This document shows, in pieces, positions 48,140-55,249 of a DNA stretch of 64,000 nt. The notes under the pieces were generated by a model. That model saw only the letters and a list, made by a program, of their open reading frames with translations, did no database searches and had not been told where the DNA came from. Numbering within the stretch: the stretch's first letter is position 1; every line of letters begins with the position of its first letter. Made by a program: the position numbers and the translations under genes. Location: contig NZ_JADUCM010000007.1 of NCBI RefSeq assembly GCF_016009175.1, positions 1 through 64,000 of the forward strand, in the 5' to 3' direction. The stretch comes from Pseudomonas alkylphenolica (GTDB lineage: Bacteria > Pseudomonadota > Gammaproteobacteria > Pseudomonadales > Pseudomonadaceae).

Positions 48140-48532
48140 TTAACGCTTGGAGTACTGAGGACGCTTACGTGCTTTACGCAGACCCACTTTCTTACGCTCG
48201 ACTTCACGAGCGTCGCGGGTGACGAAGCCAGCACGACGCAGAGCGCCACGCAGAGTCTCGTCGTAGTCCATCAGTGCACGGGTGATACCGTGACGGATCG
48301 CACCAGCCTGGCCGCTGACACCACCACCGATAACGGTGACGTAGATGTCAAACTTCTCGGTGGTTTCAGTGAGTTCCAGCGGCTGGCGAACTACCATGCG
48401 CGCGGTTTCACGACCGAAGAAGGTGTCCAGAGGACGGTTGTTGATGGAGATGTTACCGGTACCTGGACGCAGGAAAACGCGAGCGGTTGCGGTCTTGCGA
48501 CGGCCAGTGCCGTAATTTTGAGTCGCCGACAT
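48140..48532 (-). CDS. rpsI: 30S ribosomal protein S9
   Basis: This 130-residue protein starts [24 protein letters not shown] and ends [12 protein letters not shown], the Lys/Arg tail that contacts P-site tRNA. It lies 14 bases after rplM in the usual L13-S9 operon. Confidence 0.99.
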   Translation of the reverse strand: MSATQNYGTGRRKTATARVFLRPGTGNISINNRPLDTFFGRETARMVVRQPLELTETTEKFDIYVTVIGGGVSGQAGAIRHGITRALMDYDETLRGALRRAGFVTRDAREVERKKVGLRKARKRPQYSKR

Positions 48533-48546
48533 AATGAACTATTCCG

Positions 48547-48975
48547 TTAAATCTTCAGTTCTTGGGGCTGCTGAGCAGTATGAGGGTGAGCAGCGCCCGC
48601 ATAGACTTTCAGCTTACGGTACATGTCGCGACCCAGTGGGTTTTTAGGCAGCATGCCTTTAACCGCGGTCTCGATCACGCGCTCTGGGGCCTTGGCGATC
48701 AACTTCTCGAAGTTGATTTCCTTGATACCGCCCGGGAAGCCGGAGTGGGAGTAGTACATTTTGTCCGAAGCTTTGGCACCAGTAACACGTACCTGCTCGG
48801 CGTTGATTACGACGATGTAGTCGCCGGTGTCAACGTGAGGGGTGTATTCTGGCTTGTGCTTGCCACGCAGACGGGTAGCGATTTCGGTAGCCAGACGACC
48901 CAGGGTCTGACCAGCGGCGTCAACTACGAACCAGTCGCGCTTTACTGTTTCCGGTTTAGCAGTAAAAGTTTTCAT
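48547..48975 (-). CDS. rplM: 50S ribosomal protein L13
   Basis: This 142-residue protein has [30 protein letters not shown] and the conserved [12 protein letters not shown] and [18 protein letters not shown] segments. It is the first gene of the rplM-rpsI operon. Confidence 0.99.
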   Translation of the reverse strand: MKTFTAKPETVKRDWFVVDAAGQTLGRLATEIATRLRGKHKPEYTPHVDTGDYIVVINAEQVRVTGAKASDKMYYSHSGFPGGIKEINFEKLIAKAPERVIETAVKGMLPKNPLGRDMYRKLKVYAGAAHPHTAQQPQELKI

Positions 48976-49018
48976 TCTTTATAGCCTCAGGGGCCGCCCA
49001 GCGAAAATAAGACGGCGG

Positions 49019-49047
49019 ATCTTACTGGATAGTGCGCACCTTGACAA
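49019..49047 (-). promoter_or_regulatory. rplM promoter
   Basis: On the minus strand there is TTGTCA (49042-49047), then 17 bases, then TAAGAT (49019-49024). The -35 overlaps a CTTGAC-AA-GTCAAG palindrome (49040-49053), a possible operator. The rest of the region up to the divergent gene at 49226 shows no other feature. Confidence 0.6.
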
Positions 49048-49225
49048 GTCAAGGACACAGCCGCACACGGACGCTATCGGGGGCTCGGGTCAGCGCGTCC
49101 AATATTCGGCAGGGTTCTTCTATGAAGCGGGGCATCACTCCCACAACACGGAGAGGGGCTGAATTATCCAGATTGCGAAAAAAAATTCAACCTGCTTTTA
49201 TGCTTCTTTTGCCAGGAACACGCCA

Positions 49226-50266
49226 ATGGACTACCGCAAACTGGGCCGTACCGACCTCAACGTCAGCGCCCTGTGCCTGGGAACCATGACCTGGGGCGAG
49301 CAGAACGACCAGGCTCAGGCCTTCAGCCAGATCGAACGCGCCAAGGCCGCGGGGATCAACTTCATCGACACCGCCGAGATGTATCCGGTGCCGCCCCGCC
49401 CGGAAACCTACGCCAGCACCGAGCGCATTATCGGCAACTGGTTCAAGGCCCGCGGCGACCGCGCCGACTGGATCCTGGCCAGCAAGGTAGCCGGGCCGGG
49501 CAACGGCATCAGCCACATCCGTGACGGCCAGCTCAAGCACAACCGCCAGCACATCGTTGCGGCGCTGGACGACAGCCTCAAGCGCCTGCAGACCGACTGG
49601 ATCGACCTGTACCAGTTGCACTGGCCGGAACGCGGCACCAATTTCTTCGGCAAGCTGGGCTACCAGCACCTGCCCGAGGACCACTTCACCCCGCTGGAAG
49701 AAACTCTGGAAGTGCTCGACGATCAGGTCAAGGCCGGCAAGATCCGTCACATCGGCCTGTCCAACGAAACGCCGTGGGGCACCATGAAGTTCCTGCAACT
49801 GGCCGAGAGCCGTGGCTGGAGCCGCGCAGTGTCGATCCAGAACCCCTACAACCTGCTCAACCGCAGCTTCGAGGTGGGCCTGGCAGAAATCGCCATCCGC
49901 GAACAGTGCGGCCTGCTCGCCTACTCGCCGCTGGCCTTTGGCATGCTCTCGGGCAAATACGAAAACGGCGCGCGCCCCGCGCAAGGTCGCCTGACCCTGT
50001 TCAGCCGCTTCTCGCGCTACTCCAGCCCGCAAACGGTAGCGGCCTGCAGCCGCTACGTGAAGCTGGCCCGCGACCACGGCCTGGACCCGGCGCAAATGGC
50101 CCTGGCCTTCGTCACCCAGCAGCCGTTCGTGACCAGCAACATCATCGGCGCCACCAGCCTCGAGCAACTGGACAGCAACCTCGCCAGCATCGACCTCACG
50201 CTTTCCCAGGAGCTCTTGGCAGGCATCGAAGCCATCCATCAGGACCAGCCCAACCCGGCCCCCTGA
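49226..50266 (+). CDS. Aldo/keto reductase, Tas-like
   Basis: The 346-residue product has LGRTDLNVSALCLGTMTWGEQN at the start and the AKR catalytic tetrad, with Asp, Tyr (FIDTAEMY, about 47-54), Lys (LASKVAG) and His (YQLHWPERG). SIQNPYNLLNR and VTSNIIGATSLEQL bind the cofactor. Its length equals E. coli Tas, a reductase linked to prototrophic growth of tyrosine auxotrophs. The physiological substrate is unknown. As I recall, its location matches PAO1 PA4434. Confidence 0.9.
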   Translation: MDYRKLGRTDLNVSALCLGTMTWGEQNDQAQAFSQIERAKAAGINFIDTAEMYPVPPRPETYASTERIIGNWFKARGDRADWILASKVAGPGNGISHIRDGQLKHNRQHIVAALDDSLKRLQTDWIDLYQLHWPERGTNFFGKLGYQHLPEDHFTPLEETLEVLDDQVKAGKIRHIGLSNETPWGTMKFLQLAESRGWSRAVSIQNPYNLLNRSFEVGLAEIAIREQCGLLAYSPLAFGMLSGKYENGARPAQGRLTLFSRFSRYSSPQTVAACSRYVKLARDHGLDPAQMALAFVTQQPFVTSNIIGATSLEQLDSNLASIDLTLSQELLAGIEAIHQDQPNPAP

Positions 50267-50280
50267 AGCGCGATAGCAGA

Positions 50281-50301
50281 TCCCGCGCACTGCGCGGGAT
50301 T
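50281..50301. other. Short GC-rich hairpin after the aldo/keto reductase gene
   Basis: ATCCCGCGC and GCGCGGGAT form a 9-bp stem. No T tract follows, so termination is uncertain. Confidence 0.45.
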
Positions 50302-50378
50302 CGAGGGTAGACACAACGGCCAAAAAATAAGACGATCCAGCCGGTGATTGACCACTCTCCCCTATAAGAATAAAGAAA

Positions 50379-51377
50379 ATGATGTTTACCCAACCGAGCG
50401 CGTCCTTGCGGCGCGTCAGTATCCTGGCCATCGATAACGTCTTTGCGTCGACCCTGATGCAGGCCAAGGATTTCTTCTACCTGGCCAGCCTGCGCTACGG
50501 CAAGCAACTGGGGCTGGGCCTCAAGCCGATGTTCGAGACTCGCCTGGTGAGCCCCGACGGGCAGCCGGTGCGCAGCTTCAGCGAAGTCATGCTCCCCGTG
50601 GACAGCGGGCTGGAGCAGGCCGATGTGATCATCCTGCCGGCCTTCTGGGACGACTTCGACGCGCTCTGCCAGCGCTACCCGCAGGTGTTGCCGTGGCTGC
50701 GTGAGCAGCATGCACGCGGCGCCGTGCTGTGTGGCGAAGCCAGCGGGGTGTTCTGGCTGGCCGAGGCCGGCCTGCTCGACGGCAAGGAGGCGACCACCTA
50801 CTGGCGCTTTTTCAGCCAGTTTGCCGAGCGCTTCCCCAACGTCAGCCTGAATCAGGACAAGCACCTGACCGACGCCGACAACCTCTATTGCGCTGGCGGC
50901 ACCACCTCGGCCTGCGACCTGTACATCTACCTGATCGAACGTTTCTGCGGCGCCAACGTCGCTCAGGCGGTCGCCCGCGACACGCTCTACGAGGTGCAGC
51001 GCAACTACACCCCGGGGCGCATGGGCTTTGGCGGGCAGAAGCTGCACCAGGACCTGACCATCCTGCAGATCCAGCAATGGCTTGAAGAGCACTTTGCCGA
51101 CAAGTTCCGCTTCGAAGATGTGGCGCGCAACCACGGCATGAGCATTCGCAACTTCATGCGTCGTTTCCAGGGTGCCACCGGTGACAAGCCGTTGCATTAC
51201 CTGCAGCGACTGCGTATCGAAACGGCCAAGGGCCTGCTCTCCGGCACGCGCAAGAGCATCAAGACCATCAGCTATGAAGTGGGCTATGACGATGCCAGCT
51301 TCTTTGCACGCCTGTTTCGGCAGCACACGGAACTGTCGCCGAACCAGTATCGCCAGCAGTTTGTGCAGGAAGCCTGA
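50379..51377 (+). CDS. GlxA-type regulator: DJ-1/PfpI domain + AraC HTH
   Basis: The 332-residue product has an N-terminal DJ-1/PfpI (class I amidotransferase-like) domain (about 12-185) and a C-terminal AraC/XylS double helix-turn-helix (about 225-330, with RFEDVARNHGMSIRNFMRRF and SIKTISYEVGYDDASFFARLFRQ). The nucleophile-elbow region reads LCGEASGVFWLAEAGLLDG, with Cys118. GlxA-type regulators often control amino-acid or amine catabolism; the target here is unknown. It is a lone gene without an adjacent catabolic operon. The start is ATGATG, with only a weak purine-rich site upstream. Confidence 0.85.
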   Translation: MMFTQPSASLRRVSILAIDNVFASTLMQAKDFFYLASLRYGKQLGLGLKPMFETRLVSPDGQPVRSFSEVMLPVDSGLEQADVIILPAFWDDFDALCQRYPQVLPWLREQHARGAVLCGEASGVFWLAEAGLLDGKEATTYWRFFSQFAERFPNVSLNQDKHLTDADNLYCAGGTTSACDLYIYLIERFCGANVAQAVARDTLYEVQRNYTPGRMGFGGQKLHQDLTILQIQQWLEEHFADKFRFEDVARNHGMSIRNFMRRFQGATGDKPLHYLQRLRIETAKGLLSGTRKSIKTISYEVGYDDASFFARLFRQHTELSPNQYRQQFVQEA

Positions 51378-51388
51378 AAGGTAACGAT

Positions 51389-51425
51389 GCAGGAGCCCGG
51401 CTTGCCGGCAAGCCGGCTCCTGCAG
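51389..51425. repeat. REP-like near-perfect palindrome
   Basis: TGCAGGAGCC and GGCTCCTGCA flank GGCTTGCC / GGCAAGCC, a 37-base hairpin centred near 51407. It lies between the convergent regulator gene and zapE and may end both transcripts. It differs in sequence from the REPs at 8951 and 14149. Confidence 0.8.
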
Positions 51426-51431
51426 GACGCG

Positions 51432-52526
51432 TTAAGGCTTGTGCGCCCGCGACAGGAACTCGTGGGACTGCATTTCCAGCAAGCGGCTCAAGGTGCGCTG
51501 GAACTCGAAGGTCAGGCGACCGCCGGTGTACAGGTCCTTGAGTTCAACTTCGGCCGAGATGATCAGCTTGACGTTGCGGTCGTAAAATTCGTCGACCATG
51601 TTGATGAACCGGCGGGCGATGTCGTCGGTGGCCACGCTCATCTGTTCAACGCCGCTGAGCAACACGGCATGGAAGATCTTGCCCAGTTCGATGTAGTCGT
51701 TCTGGCTACGCGGGCCATCGCACAGCTCGCGGAAGTCGAACCAGGCCACATCGTCACAGGTACGCAGCGCACGGATCTCGCGGTTTTCGATGATCAGTAC
51801 GTCGTTTTCCACCGCCAGGGTGCATTCAGGCGTCAACGCCCGGAAGCTTTTACGCAGGCTTTCGTGAGCGGCTTCGTCCAGTGGGAAGTGGAACAGCTCA
51901 GCCTGCTCCAGATGACGCAAGCGATAGTCGACGCCACTGTCGACGTTGACGATGTCGGTGTTCTGCTTGATCAGGGCGATGGCCGGCAGGAAACGCGCAC
52001 GCTGCAGGCCGTCCTTGTACAGGCCGTCCGGCACGATGTTGGACGTTGCCACCAGGGTCACGCCGTTCTTGAACAGCTCTTCCATCAACGTGCCAAGAAT
52101 CATCGCATCGGTAATGTCCGAGACAAAGAATTCGTCAAAGCAGATCACCCGCGCTTCTTCGGAGAAACGCTTGGCAATGATGGTCAGCGGGTTCTTTTCG
52201 CCCTTGAGGGTTTTCATTTCCTCGTGCACCCGCTTCATGAAGCGGTGGAAGTGCGTACGCACCTTCTGCTTGAACGGCAGCGCTTCGAAGAAGGTATCGA
52301 CCAGGTAGGTCTTGCCGCGCCCTACCCCACCCCAGAAGTACAAGCCCTTGACCGGTGCCTGCTCCTTCTTGCCGAACAACTTGCCGAACACGCCCGGCTT
52401 GTTGTTCTGCGCCGCGATCAGATCGTCGTACAGGCGCTGCAAATGACGCACCGCAGTTTCCTGCGCCGCATCATGGAAGAATTCGGGACGTTTCAGATCT
52501 GCTTGATATCGTTCTAGGGGCGTCAT
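51432..52526 (-). CDS. zapE: Cell division ATPase ZapE (AFG1/LACE1 family)
   Basis: This 364-residue AAA-type ATPase has Walker A YFWGGVGRGKTYLVD (about 63-77) and Walker B VICFDEFFVSDI (about 128-139). ZapE associates with the constricting Z ring under stress in E. coli. The gene is downstream of trpS with a terminator between them. Confidence 0.94.
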   Translation of the reverse strand: MTPLERYQADLKRPEFFHDAAQETAVRHLQRLYDDLIAAQNNKPGVFGKLFGKKEQAPVKGLYFWGGVGRGKTYLVDTFFEALPFKQKVRTHFHRFMKRVHEEMKTLKGEKNPLTIIAKRFSEEARVICFDEFFVSDITDAMILGTLMEELFKNGVTLVATSNIVPDGLYKDGLQRARFLPAIALIKQNTDIVNVDSGVDYRLRHLEQAELFHFPLDEAAHESLRKSFRALTPECTLAVENDVLIIENREIRALRTCDDVAWFDFRELCDGPRSQNDYIELGKIFHAVLLSGVEQMSVATDDIARRFINMVDEFYDRNVKLIISAEVELKDLYTGGRLTFEFQRTLSRLLEMQSHEFLSRAHKP

Positions 52527-52539
52527 AATTCGTTAGCAA

Positions 52540-52575
52540 GGTAACAAAAACGGGCCGTCACTGTAGCGACGGCCC
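52540..52575 (-). terminator. trpS terminator
   Basis: The stem GGGGCCGTCGCTA / AGTGACGGCCC is followed by GTTTTTGTT on the minus strand, between trpS and zapE. Confidence 0.8.
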
Positions 52576-52608
52576 CGGATAATGGCAATCAGACTTGCGT
52601 CTGGCCGT

Positions 52609-53958
52609 TCAGTCCTGCTGTGGCTGCAAGGCTACGCGCAGGCTCTCGATGGCGGCATCACGCGCGGCTTCATCAGCCAGCTGCGGACCGTCGGCAACGC
52701 ATTCGCCTTCCAGCCACAGGCTGAAGCCCAGGCCTTCGGTACGCACATCCAGCTCGCCGCCTTGTTGCAGTTGCTTGCTCACCGCACCGGCAGTTTTGCC
52801 ATCGGCAAAGTTACGCGACAGCAGCAGTTGCTCGCCATCGGCCGCCAGCAGACGGAAACGGAAGCTGCCGTCGTCTTCGCGGAAGCTGACAAAACGCGCG
52901 GCCTTGGCGGCTTTCTTTTTGACCTGGGCGGTGCCCTGCTCAATGCTGCGGAACGAACGCAGGCCCACCGCTTCACGCAGTTGCTCGAGGAACGGCGTGG
53001 CGACCTTGCGTGCTTTTTGCGCACCGGCCAGAAGAATGTCTTCGAGGTCGGCCGGACGGCTGATCAGTTGGTGATAACGCTCGCGCGGCTCACTCAACTG
53101 GCCATCGAGCAACTGGAACAGACGCTGCTTGGCTTCACCCCAACCCAGCCCTTGCAGCAGTTCACTGCGGAATTCATCGGCCTGAGCCGACGTGGCGAAG
53201 GCCTGGAACAGGGTGAACAGGTGCGAATTGTCCGGGTCTTTCGCTTCGCCCGGGGCGCGCGAATCGGTAACGATACGCGAGATCGCGTCCTTCATGTCCT
53301 TGGCGCTGGTGAACAACGGAATGGTGTTGTCGTAGCTCTTGGACATTTTGCGGCCATCCAGGCCCGGCAGGGTTGCCACGCTTTCTTCGATCAGCGCTTC
53401 GGGCATGGCAAAGAATTCCTTGCCCTGGCCGAACAGGTGGTTGAAACGCTGGCCGATATCGCGGGCCATTTCCACGTGCTGGATCTGGTCGCGACCAACC
53501 GGAACCTTGTTGGCGTTGAACATCAGAATGTCGGCAGCCATCAGCACCGGGTAGCTGTACAGGCCCATGCTGATACCCGCATCCGGGTCTTCACCGTTTT
53601 CCAGGTTCTTGTCCACCGAGGCCTTGTAGGCATGAGCACGGTTGAGCAGGCCCTTGGCCGCCACACAGGTCAGCAGCCAGGTCAGCTCGGGAATCTCGGG
53701 GATATCGGACTGGCGGTAGAAGGTCACCCGCTCCGGGTCCAGGCCACCGGCCAGCCAGGTCGCGGCGATTTCCAGACGCGAGCGCTGGATGCGCTGCGGG
53801 TCATCGCATTTGATCAGGGCGTGGTAGTCGGCCAGGAAGTAGAACGAGTCGACTCCCGGCTCACGGCTGGCGAGGATCGCCGGGCGAATGGCACCGGCGT
53901 AGTTGCCCAGGTGAGGCGTGCCCGTGGTGGTGATACCGGTAAGGATGCGCGTAGTCAT
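52609..53958 (-). CDS. trpS: Tryptophan--tRNA ligase, long form
   Basis: The 449-residue class I synthetase has the HIGH-type motif [10 protein letters not shown] (about 13-22) and KMSKSYDN (about 202-209). E. coli TrpS is about 334 residues; the additional C-terminal region (about 335-449, [21 protein letters not shown]) is a small extra domain, which I recall in the TrpS of other pseudomonads. It follows the alpha/beta hydrolase gene by 24 bases. Confidence 0.97.
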   Translation of the reverse strand: MTTRILTGITTTGTPHLGNYAGAIRPAILASREPGVDSFYFLADYHALIKCDDPQRIQRSRLEIAATWLAGGLDPERVTFYRQSDIPEIPELTWLLTCVAAKGLLNRAHAYKASVDKNLENGEDPDAGISMGLYSYPVLMAADILMFNANKVPVGRDQIQHVEMARDIGQRFNHLFGQGKEFFAMPEALIEESVATLPGLDGRKMSKSYDNTIPLFTSAKDMKDAISRIVTDSRAPGEAKDPDNSHLFTLFQAFATSAQADEFRSELLQGLGWGEAKQRLFQLLDGQLSEPRERYHQLISRPADLEDILLAGAQKARKVATPFLEQLREAVGLRSFRSIEQGTAQVKKKAAKAARFVSFREDDGSFRFRLLAADGEQLLLSRNFADGKTAGAVSKQLQQGGELDVRTEGLGFSLWLEGECVADGPQLADEAARDAAIESLRVALQPQQD

Positions 53959-53982
53959 GGGTAATCGCTTATCAGGCTTGTA

Positions 53983-54618
53983 TCAGTTCGAAAGGCGCGG
54001 CAGCACCAGATCCTTGAGGTCGGTGAGCTTGCCGTGAAAAAAGTGTCCGCATTCTGCCACTTTCAGCAGCTCATGGGGACGCGAGAGTGCTTCGGACCAG
54101 TCGTAGACGAGCTGCGGATCGATCACTTCGTCGGTTTCCGGCTGGATCACGCTCAGCGCGCACGCTTGCGGCACGGCATCGTTGCCGCCCAGGCGCATCA
54201 CCGCCGGGGCAACCATGAACAGTTGCCTGATGGCCACCTGCTCAGCCTCCAGGCGTCCGCCCAGGCTGGCAGCGACAAAACCACCGAAAGAGAAACCCAT
54301 CAAGGTCAGCGGCAATTGCGGGTGTTTTTCGCGCAACCAGGCGGCAGCAGCCTGGGCATCGTCGACTTCGCCGCTGCCCATGTCATGGCTACCGGCACTG
54401 GCGCCGACCCCACGGTAATTGAAACGCAGGGTGATATAGCCCGCGTCACGTGCGGTACGCTGCAGCATCGACACCACCTTGTTGGTCATGGTGCCACCCT
54501 GTACCGGGTTGGGGTGACACAACAGCACCACGCCACGGGCATCGGCCACATCAAGATACAAGGCTTCCAGTTGACCGACCGGGCCATCAATGAATACGGG
54601 GGTTTCGCGGATAAGCAA
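53983..54618 (-). CDS. Alpha/beta hydrolase
   Basis: This 211-residue protein has an alpha/beta-hydrolase fold. It has LLCHPNPVQGGTMTNKV (oxyanion region, about 32-48), LRFNYRGVGASAGSHD, the nucleophile elbow GFSFGG (Ser at about 111) and a C-terminal catalytic His in ECGHFFHGKL. It resembles short YheT/DLH-type hydrolases of unknown substrate. It is probably co-transcribed with trpS and diverges from zapG. Confidence 0.85.
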   Translation of the reverse strand: MLIRETPVFIDGPVGQLEALYLDVADARGVVLLCHPNPVQGGTMTNKVVSMLQRTARDAGYITLRFNYRGVGASAGSHDMGSGEVDDAQAAAAWLREKHPQLPLTLMGFSFGGFVAASLGGRLEAEQVAIRQLFMVAPAVMRLGGNDAVPQACALSVIQPETDEVIDPQLVYDWSEALSRPHELLKVAECGHFFHGKLTDLKDLVLPRLSN

Positions 54619-54756
54619 GGATAAACTCCGTGACCTCGGAAAGGGTCGACACGTCTAGCTGAATGATTCTGTCTGAGATATTTGCGATCGTTCGCGGTAT
54701 ACAGCGCAGGTCCGAGCCGTTAACGTAAAGCAAAGCCGTTTATAGAGGAAGGACTC

Positions 54757-55194
54757 GTGGAACTCTCGCTCTTAGTTTGGTTGTTGCCGACCCTGGCCCT
54801 CGTCGTGGGCGTGGTCGTTGGTTTCCTGGTTGCCCGCCTGCTGCCCAATGCTGCACCGAGCAGCACCCAGCGGCAGCTGGACGATATCCAGGAACGCTTC
54901 GACAGCTACCAGAATGAGGTGGTTACTCACTTCAACAGTACGGCTGCGCTGGTCAAGAAACTGACCCAAAGTTACCAGGAAGTGCAGGACCATCTGGCTG
55001 ATGGCGCCAACCGCCTGGCCCTGGACGACCTGACCCGCCAGCGTCTGCTGGCCGCCCTGCATTCGGAGGCCGCACAGGCGCCGCGTGATCGCCTGACCCC
55101 GCCAAAGGACGCCGAAGTGCCACGCGACTATGCACCCAAAGCGCCCAATGCACCGGGCATGCTCGATGAGCATTACGGGCTCAAGCGTAACTGA
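54757..55194 (+). CDS. zapG: Division-associated protein ZapG (YhcB, DUF1043)
   Basis: The 145-residue product has one N-terminal TM helix (LLVWLLPTLALVVGVVVGFLVARLL, about 5-29). A coiled coil (about 38-100) follows, then a Pro-rich polar tail. YhcB/ZapG interacts with divisome and envelope proteins. The start codon is GTG, with AGAGGAAGG about 5 bases upstream. Confidence 0.9.
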   Translation: MELSLLVWLLPTLALVVGVVVGFLVARLLPNAAPSSTQRQLDDIQERFDSYQNEVVTHFNSTAALVKKLTQSYQEVQDHLADGANRLALDDLTRQRLLAALHSEAAQAPRDRLTPPKDAEVPRDYAPKAPNAPGMLDEHYGLKRN

Positions 55195-55196
55195 CC

Positions 55197-55228
55197 AAAA
55201 AGCCCCGCCATCTGGCGGGGCTTTTTAT
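55197..55228. terminator. Bidirectional terminator between zapG and mdeB
   Basis: The stem AAAAAGCCCCGCC / GGCGGGGCTTTTT with an ATCT loop. It serves convergent zapG (+) and mdeB (-). Confidence 0.92.
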
Positions 55229-55249
55229 TGAACCACCGGCGCAGCCACC

